From: Crocosphaera sp.
Lineage (GTDB): Bacteria > Cyanobacteriota > Cyanobacteriia > Cyanobacteriales > Microcystaceae
Direction: 5' to 3'
Length of the DNA stretch: 57,521 nt
Assembly (NCBI RefSeq): GCF_030064895.1
Contig: NZ_JASJEB010000045.1
Coordinates: 1-57,521 of the forward strand
The notes under the pieces were generated by a model. It saw nothing but the letters and a program-made list of their open reading frames with translations, was not told the origin of the DNA and ran no database searches. A program made the position numbers and the translations under genes. Positions 27,800 to 37,213 of this stretch are shown here, one piece after another; position 1 is the first letter of the stretch; each line of letters begins with the position of its first letter.

Positions 27800-28144
27800 A
27801 TGTTATTGTCGTTTATTGAACCGGAGGGGCAATTGGAGCCTAGATTTATATTAAAAGTGCTATGGTTAGATGCTAACGTAGCGATCGCTGTTGATCAAGT
27901 TGTAGGGAAAGGAACCAGTCCCTTAACTGCTTATTTCTTTTGGCCGCGTAACGATGCTTGGCAACAATTAAAAGACGAATTAGAAGCCAAACATTGGATA
28001 TTAGAACCCGAAAGAATCGACGTATTAAATAAGGCCACAGAAGTAATTAATTACTGGCAGGATCTCCGTAACCAAGGGAAAAATGTCACTATGAAAGATG
28101 CACAAACCAAGTTTCCAGAAGTTACTTTTAGTGGCAGTAATTAA
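27800..28144 (+). CDS. ycf65: Ribosomal protein PSRP-3 (Ycf65)
   Basis: 114 residues. [34 protein letters not shown] and [11 protein letters not shown] are the defining blocks of plastid-specific ribosomal protein 3, which cyanobacteria share with chloroplasts. It is a small-subunit component. It lies directly after pth. The C-terminal tail ([14 protein letters not shown]) is also typical. Confidence 0.9.
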   Translation: MLLSFIEPEGQLEPRFILKVLWLDANVAIAVDQVVGKGTSPLTAYFFWPRNDAWQQLKDELEAKHWILEPERIDVLNKATEVINYWQDLRNQGKNVTMKDAQTKFPEVTFSGSN

Positions 28145-28149
28145 GTAGA

Positions 28150-28196
28150 ATTTAGAATTTAGAATCCAGAATCTTAAACAAATTTAATTCTAAATT
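28150..28196. terminator. Hairpin between ycf65 and the GH57 gene
   Basis: AGAATTTAGAATT pairs with AATTCTAAATTC across about 20 bases in the space between two convergent genes, so it may end both transcripts. Confidence 0.4.
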
Positions 28197-28198
28197 CT

Positions 28199-29824
28199 TC
28201 ATTCCTCATTTCTCATTTTTCCCCGTTTCTTTTTATCGAGAGAACGATAAACTCGATAATCAATGTTCGGGAAAATATTATCAATAGCTTCAATGCTATC
28301 TAGCAAAGTAGCATTAACAGTTCCTAGTTGAAAATCATCATAAATCTGATTAAAACGAAGGAGATGGCTTTTAGTGCGTTCAATGGCATAGGGAACCATC
28401 GTGCCGGTACGCATGATAAACGCCCAATCAGAAGCTTGAGCCAATAATAACTCTCGTGCTGCTTGATTCAAAGCCCTTTCTTCCAACTCATCAGCCGGTT
28501 CGATGTTACCTAATTCTATCATTCGTTCCGTAGCTTCGTGGAGATGGGGATAAATCCAAGTATTAGAATCATTGAGCCAAAACTCATGAAATCCCTTATA
28601 ACCCCAACTCGACTGAGAGAGACGACATAACTGTTGAGTCGGGTTATGACGAAGATAGTCAGCCAAATGGACTAAATCAAACGTATTTTGGTCGTACCAG
28701 GTCTTGCGGAATAAATAATCAAGGAACCAGGGACCCTCGTACCACCAATGACCAAATAATTCCGCGTCATAAGGAGAAACCACAAGGGGATGACGCTGCA
28801 TCATATCAGCTAAATGAGCAATTTGTTGCTCACGATTGTACATAAAATTCCCTGCGTGTTCAGCAGCCTTTTCTCGGGCCCAATAGGGATCATAAAGAGA
28901 TTTTTCCCCCATATTGCCCTGAGTATTGGTAATTTTATGGTATTTAATCCCCGTATTTTTCCGTTGACCATTGGGCATAATATAGGGCTTAATATAATCG
29001 TAATCAGCTTCCCAACCCAAATCTTTGTAAAATTCCCGATATTCCGAATCACCCGGATAACCCATTTTAGAAGACCAAACCTGACTAGAAGACTCGTGGT
29101 CTCGGCCAAAAGCAGCAACCCCTGCTTCTGTAAAAATGGGGGCATAAGTGCCATAACGGGGGCGAGGGTGGGCGTATAAAATACCGTGGCCATCGATAAT
29201 AAAATAGCGTAACCCCGCCTTAACCAGCATCTTTTCCAACCCTTCATAATAAGCACATTCAGGCAACCAGATACCCTTCGGGGGACGACCAAACGCCTCT
29301 TGATAATGGTCGCAGGCCACCTTAATTTGCGCCCAAACCGCTTGAGGGTACATTTTCATCAACGGTAGATAACCATGAGTGGCTCCAGAGGTCATAATTT
29401 CCAGGTTATTGCTTTCTAGAAATTGTTTAAAACCAATAATTAAATTTCCTTGGTATTTTTCCCAAGTTTCACGTATTTTGGCAAATTCTTGGTGATAAAA
29501 CTCAGCTAAATAGCGAATATGACCATTATGTTGATTATTTTCAATTTCCTTAATAACCAGTTCTTGTAACTTCGTCAGATGATTATTATAACGTTCCTGT
29601 AATAAAGGATCTTGCAACATAGACACCAGAGGGGGTGTCAGACTCATGGTCATTTTAAAATCGATCCCATCCCGTTGCAGTCCTTCAAACACTCTTAGAA
29701 GGGGAATATAGGTTTCGGTAATAGCTTCATAAAGCCACTCTTCCTCCAGAACATAATCCCGTTCAGGATGCCGAACAAAAGGTAAATGAGCATGAAGGAC
29801 AAGAGCAACATAGCCAAGAGCCAT
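28199..29824 (-). CDS. GH57 1,4-alpha-glucan branching enzyme
   Basis: 541 residues. The N-terminal GH57 barrel opens with LVLHAHLPFVRHPE (motif 1). The probable nucleophile Glu is in GIWLPECAYYEG (motif 3) and the acid Asp in PYDAELFGHWWYEG (motif 4). The C-terminal helical DUF1957 part (from about 430) is that of GH57 branching enzymes. It forms alpha-1,6 branches in glycogen; cyanobacteria often carry it alongside GH13 GlgB. A TTG/ATG choice is not an issue: the ATG fits the motif-1 position. Confidence 0.85.
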   Translation of the reverse strand: MALGYVALVLHAHLPFVRHPERDYVLEEEWLYEAITETYIPLLRVFEGLQRDGIDFKMTMSLTPPLVSMLQDPLLQERYNNHLTKLQELVIKEIENNQHNGHIRYLAEFYHQEFAKIRETWEKYQGNLIIGFKQFLESNNLEIMTSGATHGYLPLMKMYPQAVWAQIKVACDHYQEAFGRPPKGIWLPECAYYEGLEKMLVKAGLRYFIIDGHGILYAHPRPRYGTYAPIFTEAGVAAFGRDHESSSQVWSSKMGYPGDSEYREFYKDLGWEADYDYIKPYIMPNGQRKNTGIKYHKITNTQGNMGEKSLYDPYWAREKAAEHAGNFMYNREQQIAHLADMMQRHPLVVSPYDAELFGHWWYEGPWFLDYLFRKTWYDQNTFDLVHLADYLRHNPTQQLCRLSQSSWGYKGFHEFWLNDSNTWIYPHLHEATERMIELGNIEPADELEERALNQAARELLLAQASDWAFIMRTGTMVPYAIERTKSHLLRFNQIYDDFQLGTVNATLLDSIEAIDNIFPNIDYRVYRSLDKKKRGKMRNEE

Positions 29825-29982
29825 AATCGTTTTAAACCATCACAGTGAAGTTTGTGCCATTAAGCCTTAAGATTAAGTGTAGTTGATTTTATACTATCTT
29901 AATAATCTAGACTAGAATAGATAGGAAAAATCTCTTACTCCAAGAACCTTATTTCTCTGTCAGTATATAGTATCAAGTTGCA

Positions 29983-31128
29983 GTGCTAGAACCTCCCAAC
30001 TATCAAACAAACTCTGAAAGCGATCATGCTGCATCTATTCAGTTGTTGTTGTTTGTCGATGAGCGTCCCAGTTCCCACGAGTACATTCAACCGATTCGAG
30101 ACTATCTCAAAACCGTCAGCCAAGATCATACTTGCCAGTTAGAAATCATTGAGATTCACGAACAACCCCATCTAGTAGAGCATTTTCGCTTAGTTGCTAC
30201 CCCATCCTTGGTTAAAGTGGTACCCACACCCAGACAAACCTTAGCCGGTAGTAATTTGGTCAATCAACTAAAAAAATGGTGGCCAAAATGGGTCTCATCC
30301 TTAGAAGAAAATAATGATCCAAAGGAATCATCAGAACAATCCACTCATGTTGGATATTCAGCCGAACTGATGCGGCTTTCTGATGAAATATTTCGTCTCA
30401 AGAAAGATAAAGAAAATTTACAAGAACAACTCAAGTTCAAAGATCAAGTCTTAGCGATGTTAGCCCATGATTTACGCAGTCCCCTAACGGCGGCCTCCAT
30501 TGCTGTAGAAACCTTAGAACTAGCTCAAACTCAAGACGACAGCGAGAAACGGCAAAAACTAATAACCCAACTCTTTCATCAAACCCGTAATCAATTTCGG
30601 GTAATGAATCGTCTGATTACGGACATTTTACAAGCGTCCAAAAGCATGAATGCTCAGTTGCGCGTGGAACGGACAGAAGTGTTTTTACCTGGGCTTGCCA
30701 AAGAGATAGTAGCACAATATAACGAAGTATTAAGAGAAAAATCCTTAACCTTGATCGAAGATATCCCTCAAGATGTGCCTCCAGTCTATGGAGATGAAGA
30801 ATTAATTCGTCAGGTCATTGTCAACTTGATCGATAATGCGATTAAATATACACCAGGGGGAGGAGAAATTACCTTATCAATTCTTCACCGCACCAGTCAA
30901 AAAATACAAGTAAGTGTGTGTGACACCGGCCCCGGTATTCCCGAAGAAAAACAAGAACGGATTTTTGAAGGCCACTTCCGCTTACAACGAGATCAAGGAA
31001 AAGAAGGTTATGGATTAGGGTTATCTTTATGTCGTAAAATTATTCGTGTACACTATGGCCAAATTTGGGTTGATAGTGTACCGGGACAAGGTAGCTATTT
31101 CCATTTCACATTACCTGTTTATCGGTAA
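29983..31128 (+). CDS. sasA: Circadian adaptive-response sensory kinase SasA
   Basis: 381 residues with a GTG start. The N-terminal thioredoxin-like KaiB-type domain (about 17-105; LLLFVDERPSSHEYI, LVATPSLVKVVP) binds KaiC. The kinase part has His in LAHDLRSPLTAA, N box LIDNAIKYTPGGG, CDTGPGIPEE and GYGLGLSLC. SasA transfers clock phase from KaiC to RpaA; the related regulator gene rpaB lies 10 kb away. kaiABC is not in the window. No transmembrane helix, as expected. Confidence 0.94.
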   Translation: MLEPPNYQTNSESDHAASIQLLLFVDERPSSHEYIQPIRDYLKTVSQDHTCQLEIIEIHEQPHLVEHFRLVATPSLVKVVPTPRQTLAGSNLVNQLKKWWPKWVSSLEENNDPKESSEQSTHVGYSAELMRLSDEIFRLKKDKENLQEQLKFKDQVLAMLAHDLRSPLTAASIAVETLELAQTQDDSEKRQKLITQLFHQTRNQFRVMNRLITDILQASKSMNAQLRVERTEVFLPGLAKEIVAQYNEVLREKSLTLIEDIPQDVPPVYGDEELIRQVIVNLIDNAIKYTPGGGEITLSILHRTSQKIQVSVCDTGPGIPEEKQERIFEGHFRLQRDQGKEGYGLGLSLCRKIIRVHYGQIWVDSVPGQGSYFHFTLPVYR

Positions 31129-31219
31129 GGATAAACATGGATGATCTCTTTAATAGGGGTCTCTTTAGATTGACTCGACTAACTAGAAAAGACAAGATTC
31201 GCTCAACCATTAAACCGAT

Positions 31220-31921
31220 ATGCGTAAAGCTTTCATTATCGTCAATGCTCAGGTGAAAACTCAAGGTACGATGTATCCTGCTTCTCCTGCAACCGAAAAA
31301 ATGGTTATGGCACTTGAAGCAGCCATTAAGGCTGATTCTCCCTCAACTCAGGTTGAAGTGATGGCCACAGCCACGTTATGGTCAAAAAATGCTCAGTCTG
31401 CTAAACCTGATCCGGATATTATCTATTGTCCCCTAACCATCGAAGTACCTCACTGGTTATCTTTTCCGGGACAAAAAATTTACCAAGACTGCAAAGATGT
31501 TAAGGGAAGAAGACAATGGGTAGATAAAATGTTAGGCTACAAAACCAGTATTCGAGATTCTTGGTTAGGAGATTTGTGGCTACCCATCGCTGTTACTCCC
31601 AAAGAATTAATTTATGGGGAAATCATTGGCGAAGGGGCATTTCCTAATTCCTACGAACAACCCATTTCCTTAAAGAATTCCTTACGTCGTCCTTTACATG
31701 AGTTAGCGCAAGGGTTATTAGAGTCCCTAGATGCCCCTCCATCCTTATATTTGTTACAATTTCGCCTCAAAGGTCAAAACATTGTTTTTGATCGTTTATG
31801 GCCCTTTCCTGCTGCCCCTGCAATCGCTTCTTTAACCTACCCCCACTCTAACTTATTTAGTTGGTATTGGCAGTGTTTAACCCATCAATCGGTTCCTACT
31901 TTGACGGGAAGTCCTTCTTAG
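31220..31921 (+). CDS. Conserved cyanobacterial protein of unknown function
   Basis: 233 residues, cytosolic, not assigned. The N terminus starts directly with a strand (MRKAFIIVNAQV), and the middle has a Pro/Trp-rich region (EVPHWLSFPGQKIYQD, DSWLGDLWLPIAV). The C-terminal part (LYLLQFRLKGQNIVFDRLWPFPAAPAIASL) looks well packed. It follows sasA by 91 bp on the same strand and may share its transcript. The TnpB element begins just downstream of its stop. Confidence 0.6.
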   Translation: MRKAFIIVNAQVKTQGTMYPASPATEKMVMALEAAIKADSPSTQVEVMATATLWSKNAQSAKPDPDIIYCPLTIEVPHWLSFPGQKIYQDCKDVKGRRQWVDKMLGYKTSIRDSWLGDLWLPIAVTPKELIYGEIIGEGAFPNSYEQPISLKNSLRRPLHELAQGLLESLDAPPSLYLLQFRLKGQNIVFDRLWPFPAAPAIASLTYPHSNLFSWYWQCLTHQSVPTLTGSPS

Positions 31922-31959
31922 GGGGCTACAAGGAAATTATAATTAATTTTTAAGCGTAG

Positions 31960-32020
31960 TCTTAGTGAAGTACCCCACCCTACTTCGTTGAGGGTGGGGC
32001 TTCCTACCCTCAAGAACTAA
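31960..32020 (-). ncRNA. Probable omega-RNA (guide RNA) 3' region of the TnpB element
   Basis: TnpB nucleases use an RNA from the 3' end of their own gene through the element's right end. The conserved-looking GGGTGGGG-type hairpin directly after the stop codon fits the scaffold's last stem. The RNA's 5' extent cannot be read, and no expression evidence is available. Confidence 0.4.
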
Positions 32021-33161
32021 CGCTCTTGATGCACTGCATTTCAACAGTTTGGTTAGGCGTGGATTTCCGTTCTTCCAACGGTATTTTTGAATCAGAGAAT
32101 TGAAGCAAATTCCAACAGGCGTTAATGTCCCTGTCGTGGTGTGCATGGCATTCTGGACAAATCCATTCTCTATCTTTTAGGGTCAAATCTTCTTTGATAT
32201 AACCACAATTAGAGCATCTTTTAGAACTCGGAAAAAATCTATCAACTCGCTTAATTTCACACCCATAGATATCTCCTTTATATTCTAAAAGTGTTAAAAA
32301 TTGTCCCCAAGCCACATCACTGATTTGCTTGGCTAGTTTTCGATTTTTAACCATCCCTTTAATATTTAAGTCTTCACAACTAATAACTTGGTTTTCGTTA
32401 GTCAGTTTGAGACTTATTTTGTGTTGATAGTCTAATCGTTGGTTAGCCACTTTTTCATGAATTTTGGCTACTTTAACTCTAGCTTTTTTTCTATTGTTAG
32501 ATTCTTTGTTTTTTCGACTTAACCTCCTTTGTCTAATTTTTAACCTTCTTAATGAACGTTGGAAATAACGAGGATTCTCAAACTTTTCAGGTTTATTGGT
32601 AATACAAAAATCTTTAAGTCCTAGATCCATGCCTATTTTTTCCCCATTTAAGGGAGCTTTTGGTATGTCTAACTCTGTAACAATTGAAGCATAATATTTT
32701 CCTGATGGAGTTTTACTAATCGTTACACTTTTAATATCTCCTTCTATTTCTCGATGAATTATCATCTTAATAGGAGACATTTTCGGAAGTTGTAACTTCT
32801 CTTCTGAGGTAATAGAAAAGTGTTGAGGAACTCGAAAAGATTGCTTATTAGACCTTTTCTTGAATCTAGGAAACTTGGCTAATCCCTTAAAAAAGCGAGA
32901 ATAAGCAGTTTCTAAATCTTTAAGCGTTTGCTGTAATGCTTGAGAATTGACCTCTTTTAGCCACTCAAACTCTTTTTTTAGAGATGTTAGTAATTTAGCC
33001 CATTCTTTGTATCTTAAGCTCTTTTTACAATCGGCATAGATATCAGTAGTTAAGCGCAGAAAATAGTTATACACAAATCTTGAACAACCAAAACATTTTG
33101 CTAAGAATTGTTGCTGTTTTTGATTAGGATACAACCGAAATTTATACGCTTTATTACCCAT
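32010..33161 (-). CDS. tnpB: TnpB RNA-guided nuclease (OrfB family)
   Basis: 383 residues, full length. The helix-turn-helix start (KAYKFRLYPNQKQQ) and RuvC-like nuclease are intact: D179 in IGMDLGLK, E263 in SCEDLNIKGM and the DRDINA Asp near 345. The zinc ribbon is complete (CSNCG at 316, CPECH at 335). A strong AAGGAGGT site lies seven bases before the ATG. TnpB cuts DNA next to a short motif under RNA guidance and helps the element survive. No stop or frameshift is present, so it is probably active. Confidence 0.9.
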   Translation of the reverse strand: MGNKAYKFRLYPNQKQQQFLAKCFGCSRFVYNYFLRLTTDIYADCKKSLRYKEWAKLLTSLKKEFEWLKEVNSQALQQTLKDLETAYSRFFKGLAKFPRFKKRSNKQSFRVPQHFSITSEEKLQLPKMSPIKMIIHREIEGDIKSVTISKTPSGKYYASIVTELDIPKAPLNGEKIGMDLGLKDFCITNKPEKFENPRYFQRSLRRLKIRQRRLSRKNKESNNRKKARVKVAKIHEKVANQRLDYQHKISLKLTNENQVISCEDLNIKGMVKNRKLAKQISDVAWGQFLTLLEYKGDIYGCEIKRVDRFFPSSKRCSNCGYIKEDLTLKDREWICPECHAHHDRDINACWNLLQFSDSKIPLEERKSTPNQTVEMQCIKSVSS

Positions 33162-33399
33162 GTCTAGTACCTCCTTAAGGTTACTCTAGCAAAGTTTATC
33201 TATTTTATCCAAAAAAGTTAAGTTTTATGTGGACTCCCTTCGGTCGGTTTATATTTTGGTTGGTCATTCATCCCCATCTTGTAGAAGCATGGGGTATTCT
33301 GCCCGACATTAGGATAAAACTACGGATTTTGAAAATTAAGTGGGTAGTTCGCTATATTAAAACCGAAAATATACCCCTTGATTATCCCAAGGTTAAATT

Positions 33400-34974
33400 A
33401 TGACTACGTTCACCCGCTGGGTTCTTCTGCAAGAACCCACACAACAAACTTCAATTGTTGATCCTGCTTTATTTACTAAACTGTTTTCTGACGGTTTGAC
33501 TTTGATACAAGGTCTGCTCATCCTCTTGGCTGGTTGGATTATTGCCTCTATTGTCAGAGGTATTGTCAAAAAAATACTCCATAGTACGGAAATTGATAAT
33601 CAAATCGCTGGTTGGATTACTGGCAATGATTCTTCAGATAGTTCGATCCCCATCGAAAAATGGCTATCGGACTTCGCCTATTGGCTGATTATTCTCTTTG
33701 CTGTTGTTGCTTTCTTAAACACCCTACAACTTGAGGCGGTTTATCAACCTCTTAATGCCCTTCTAGGAGAACTTACCAGTTTCTTACCTAAATTATTAGG
33801 GGCTGGTCTTCTCTCGGCTATTGCTTGGTTATTGGCTACCCTAGCCAAGACGATCATCACTCGGGTTTTAGGGAGTTTTAATCTGGAAGAAAAGTTAGGG
33901 GAAGACAATCAACAAATATCTGTGTCCCAAACCATCGGGAAAGCAGCCTACTGGTTCATTTTTCTCCTCTTTTTACCCTCCATTCTCAGTACCCTTCAGC
34001 TAGAAGGAACCTTAGTTCCTGTACAGGGACTCTTAGACCAAATTTTAGCTATTATTCCTAATGTCCTGGGGGCGGTTATTATCGCTGCTGTGGGTTGGGT
34101 TGTAGCAAGAATTGTTCAAGGGGTGGTTAGTAGTTTATTGGCTACAACTCCCATTAATCAAGTAGGGGCAAAATTTGGCTTATCTAGTGAACCTACTGGT
34201 AACTCTTTATCCAATATTGTTGGCAATGTTGTTAAGGTTTTAATTTTAATTCCTGTTGCTATTACCGCTTTAGATGCACTGCAAATTCAAGCTATTTCCC
34301 AACCGGCGACGGAAATGCTCAATCAAGTGTTAACGCTGTTGCCGAAATTATTGGCGGCTACAGTGGTTTTAGGATTAGCCTATGCTGGAGGACAATATCT
34401 CTCGGATATGGTCAGCAATGTTTTAGGGAGTGTTGGTTTTGACAATATTTTTCAATGGTTGGGTATCGCTCAAACCCCTAAAACCCCAGAAACCAGCAGC
34501 GAAGAAACTCCAGAAACTACTACTACTGAAACTAGAACCCCGTCGCAAATTGCCGGTGTTATTGTTTTAGTGGCGGTGATGTTGATTGCTTCTTTAACGG
34601 CGGTAGATATTCTCGAAATCGAAGCTTTAAGGGCTGTGGTTGGTACTTTGTTAGCGATCGCAGGTCAAGTGTTGGTTGGCTTGGCTGTGTTGGCTTTAGG
34701 ACTATATTTAGCCAATCTTTGCTTTAATTTGATTACTAATTCAGGCACTCGTCAAGCTAGGTTTTTAGGTCATACGGCGCGTATTTCAATTCTTGTTTTT
34801 GTTATCGCTATGGCTTTACAACAGATGGGTATTGCTCCCAATATTGTTAATTTAGCTTTTGGTTTATTAGTTGGTGGTATTGCTGCAGCTATTGCTTTGG
34901 CTTTCGGTTTAGGAGGCCGAGAAGTTGCTGCTGAACAACTCCGTGAATGGTTAAATAACATCAAAGAAAATTAG
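33400..34974 (+). CDS. MscS-type TM-helix repeat protein
   Basis: 524 residues, all membrane-embedded. Five copies of a unit of about 45 residues recur ('L...L..LLP+LL.A......GW..A.....++..+L', at about 25-65, 110-155, 205-245, 295-340, 405-440), matching the 'conserved TM helix' repeat (PF05552) found in mechanosensitive channels. The last 35 residues (FGLLVGGIAAAIALAFGLGGREVA) resemble the MscS pore helix, but the beta domain that normally follows is missing. A Thr/Glu-rich loop (about 363-380) sits between repeats four and five. It may be an osmotic channel subunit or a modifier of MscS channels encoded nearby. Confidence 0.75.
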   Translation: MTTFTRWVLLQEPTQQTSIVDPALFTKLFSDGLTLIQGLLILLAGWIIASIVRGIVKKILHSTEIDNQIAGWITGNDSSDSSIPIEKWLSDFAYWLIILFAVVAFLNTLQLEAVYQPLNALLGELTSFLPKLLGAGLLSAIAWLLATLAKTIITRVLGSFNLEEKLGEDNQQISVSQTIGKAAYWFIFLLFLPSILSTLQLEGTLVPVQGLLDQILAIIPNVLGAVIIAAVGWVVARIVQGVVSSLLATTPINQVGAKFGLSSEPTGNSLSNIVGNVVKVLILIPVAITALDALQIQAISQPATEMLNQVLTLLPKLLAATVVLGLAYAGGQYLSDMVSNVLGSVGFDNIFQWLGIAQTPKTPETSSEETPETTTTETRTPSQIAGVIVLVAVMLIASLTAVDILEIEALRAVVGTLLAIAGQVLVGLAVLALGLYLANLCFNLITNSGTRQARFLGHTARISILVFVIAMALQQMGIAPNIVNLAFGLLVGGIAAAIALAFGLGGREVAAEQLREWLNNIKEN

Positions 34975-35003
34975 AACTTGCTTAGTAAGAAAAGCATTAA
35001 TTG

Positions 35004-35033
35004 CCCCAACTATAATTTTTAATTTGGTTGGGG
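35004..35033 (+). terminator. Terminator after the TM-repeat gene
   Basis: CCCCAAC pairs with GTTGGGG over a 16-base loop and is followed by tttatta. It lies 30 bases after the stop codon. Confidence 0.65.
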
Positions 35034-35067
35034 TTTATTAATAAACTCAAATTTTTGTCCAATTCTC

Positions 35068-35175
35068 TATATAGCAGTCAGGAATGATTCATGAAATATC
35101 TTTTGTCTTATTTCCTATTGCCTGTTCCCTTATACTCAGACTTAATTCTCACAACTGATAACTGATTGCTATATA
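35068..35175. mobile_element. MITE-like element with TATATAGCA ends
   Basis: TATATAGCAGTCAG at 35068 is matched by its inverted copy ending at 35175 (tatatagcaatcag). A single GGGAACAGG-like unit (minus strand, 35118-35130) marks where other family members have expanded G-rich repeats. No ORF. Confidence 0.5.
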
Positions 35176-35452
35176 ACCTAATTATACTATCAACTTAGAG
35201 TCATTTTTACCACTTAATTTATATTCCTTTCTTGGTCTTATATAATTTTTTATAATCAATTATTATCATAAGTTTTACATTATTTATATTTGGTCAGTTG
35301 CCTAATTTTTACCCTTTTATCAAGAAATGATAACAAAATAGATAACGAGTTTGCGCCGTTTGATTGGTGTGTGGTATATTAAAAATGCAAAATGAACGGA
35401 ATAACGTATCCAAAAGTAAGATTTGAGTATTTGTGATCTACTAAAAAAGTGG
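35176..35452. other. AT-rich spacer, nothing coding seen
   Basis: About 277 bp between the miniature element and the ybaB terminator. A promoter-like stretch (35358-35388, ttgatt...tatatt) precedes a 13-codon ORF, which is too short to call. Nothing else is visible. Confidence 0.4.
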
Positions 35453-35486
35453 GTAGTCAAGATAAAGCGATCGCTTTCCTGACTAC
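35453..35486 (-). terminator. Terminator after ybaB, with HIP1 in the stem-loop
   Basis: GTAGTCA and TGACTAC enclose an AAGCGATCGCTT palindrome, giving a long hairpin. A run of six T follows soon after on the minus strand. It lies 12 bp after the ybaB stop. Confidence 0.65.
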
Positions 35487-35497
35487 AAACAGAGATA

Positions 35498-35851
35498 CTA
35501 CATACCAGGAAGATTTAAACCACTGGTCAGTTCTTCCATTTTTCCGCGCATAGTTTCAGTGGACTTGGCGTAAGCATCTTTCATAGCTGCGGTTACTAGC
35601 TCAGATAAAGCCTCTGCACCTTTGTCTAAAGCTTCTTGTTTAATGGTCACTTGACGAGGCTCTTGGTTACCACTCATAACCACTTCAACCAATTGCTGCG
35701 CATCGGACCCTTTAATATGCATCTGCTCCAATTCTTCTTGGAGTTGTTGCGCCCCGGCTTGAACTTGTTGAGCTTTTTGGAAAGCATCTTGAAGTTCTTT
35801 GATTTTGCCTAATCCGGGGATGCCAAATCCTGATTTTTTGTTTTCTGACAT
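35498..35851 (-). CDS. YbaB/EbfC family nucleoid-associated protein
   Basis: 117 residues. The N-terminal helix is Gln/Glu-rich ([22 protein letters not shown]), then [24 protein letters not shown] gives the YbaB sheet, and a C-terminal helix ends [13 protein letters not shown]. YbaB dimers bind DNA as tweezers and influence nucleoid structure. In most bacteria it sits next to dnaX/recR; here it stands alone beside an IS605-type relic. Confidence 0.92.
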   Translation of the reverse strand: MSENKKSGFGIPGLGKIKELQDAFQKAQQVQAGAQQLQEELEQMHIKGSDAQQLVEVVMSGNQEPRQVTIKQEALDKGAEALSELVTAAMKDAYAKSTETMRGKMEELTSGLNLPGM

Positions 35852-35888
35852 ATTCGTTAAAAATATTGTTTGTTGCTATATGGACTTA

Positions 35889-36247
35889 TTGACACTCCCG
35901 CGCCGTAAAACGGCGAGGATTCTTTTAAAGGAGATAACTAACTCGAGTTAGTCATTGCTCGAACCACAACTACTAAAACCGTACAGACTCGAATCTCAGT
36001 GTCATGCGATGGGCGATGCCAATTGCCCCCACTCTCTCGCCCTAAAAAGGGTCTGAGCTTTTACGTTAGTTCGGTTTTTGAGTTTCGCTCAATTCAGACC
36101 CTTTACTTGTAGAGGCTAGAACTAGACCTTTAACTAGAGCGTCCTACTACTAGGTGTTTCACCCACGCCTGAAAGTCACTGCCACTTACTAACTCAACCA
36201 ATCTAACACAATATAAAGCCGTCCTACAAGGACGGGGTTTCTACCCA
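35889..36247 (-). mobile_element. ORF-less IS605-type relic with left end, inner stem and right end
   Basis: On the minus strand the element starts near a CCGTCC/GGACGG hairpin (36219-36236) and ends at GGGAGTGTCAA (35889), just after a CGCCGT/ACGGCG hairpin (35901-35915). A perfect 11-bp inverted repeat AAAGGGTCTGA/TCAGACCCTTT lies inside (36046-36056, 36094-36104). Its ends differ from those of the tnpB element at 32 kb, so it belongs to another family. No protein frame remains; this resembles a guide-RNA-only or PATE-type derivative. Confidence 0.6.
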
Positions 36248-36256
36248 ATTTTTCGA

Positions 36257-37213
36257 TCATTGTCGCTGAATTTCGGCAAATATCTCGGCTAAGATTTCTG
36301 TTGCACCAGCATCACGTAAACGGGTGGCTAATGTTTGACCTAAGCTTTCTGCTTGAGCAGGTTCCCCTTCAATAGTATCTTTAATCAAGGTTTTGCCGTC
36401 AAGACTGGCCACCATTCCGATTAAGGTTAAGACATTATTTTCAATCTTGGTGTTAACACCGATGGGAACTTGACAACCCCCTTCTAATTCTCGTAAGAAC
36501 GCCCGTTCTGCATAACAGCGATCGCGGGTTTCGGGATGTTCTAAAGCTTTAAGTAGTTCTAGAATTTCGGGATCACCGGTGCGACACTCGATACCTAAGG
36601 CCCCTTGGCCCACAGCATGGAGGGAAATATCATCGGGGATAACTTGATGAATGCGATCGCTCATATCCAAGCGTTGTAAACCGGCTACAGCGAGGATGAT
36701 TGCATCGTATTCCCCTGAATCTAGTTTAGCCAAACGAGTGTTAACGTTGCCACGAACATCTTTGAAGGTTAAATGGGGATAATGGTGACGTAGTTGGGCT
36801 AAACGACGTAAGGAAGATGTTCCAATCACCGACCCTTCTGCTAAGGTATCCAGTTGTTTATCTTTATGTTTTTCGTGGACTACCAGTGCATCGGCAGGGT
36901 TTACCCTTTCGGTGACGCAGCCTAACATTAAACCATCGGGTAAATTAGTGGGTAAATCTTTGAGCGAGTGTACTGCAAAATCTACTTGATTTTGCAACAT
37001 GGCCGTTTCTAACTCTTTGGTAAATAATCCTTTATCTCCAATTTTTGCCAAGGCAACATCTAAAATTTTGTCTCCTTGGGTACTCATGGTTTCTACGTCA
37101 AACTGACGATCTGGATAGTGTTTTTGTAGTTGTTCTTGTATCCAGTAAGTTTGCACTAAAGCTAACTGACTTTTTCGGGAACCGATACGAATAGCGCGAC
37201 TAGAAACAACCAT
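36257..37213 (-). CDS. hemC: Porphobilinogen deaminase (hydroxymethylbilane synthase)
   Basis: 318 residues. [14 protein letters not shown] opens the first domain, then [28 protein letters not shown] and RGNVNTRL line the active site. The cofactor-bearing Cys is in [16 protein letters not shown] (loop residues GGCQVP). It joins four porphobilinogens for heme and chlorophyll synthesis. The IS605-type relic begins ten bases after the stop, so downstream transcription may be affected. Confidence 0.95.
   Translation of the reverse strand: MVVSSRAIRIGSRKSQLALVQTYWIQEQLQKHYPDRQFDVETMSTQGDKILDVALAKIGDKGLFTKELETAMLQNQVDFAVHSLKDLPTNLPDGLMLGCVTERVNPADALVVHEKHKDKQLDTLAEGSVIGTSSLRRLAQLRHHYPHLTFKDVRGNVNTRLAKLDSGEYDAIILAVAGLQRLDMSDRIHQVIPDDISLHAVGQGALGIECRTGDPEILELLKALEHPETRDRCYAERAFLRELEGGCQVPIGVNTKIENNVLTLIGMVASLDGKTLIKDTIEGEPAQAESLGQTLATRLRDAGATEILAEIFAEIQRQ

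Larger units (their letters stand above)
31945..33310 (-). mobile_element. IS200/IS605-type element with tnpB only
   Basis: The element spans the tnpB gene plus both flanks. The right end (minus-strand 3') has a 9-bp GC-rich hairpin, CCCCACCCT/AGGGTGGGG (31972-31999), as in the guide-RNA end of these elements. The left end has CCCCAT/ATGGGG (33273-33296). No tnpA (Y1 transposase) is present, so it must be mobilised in trans, if at all. Exact ends are uncertain by some tens of bases. Confidence 0.65.

Noticed and set aside
28810-29292. Long ORFs on both strands inside the GH57 gene (160 and 121 codons)
   Set aside because: They overlap a complete, motif-bearing enzyme gene and have unnatural composition; they are shadows of its codon use.
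35388-35430. 13-codon ORF behind a promoter-like sequence
   Set aside because: Too short and without further support; the hairpin that follows has its T run on the other strand and fits ybaB.
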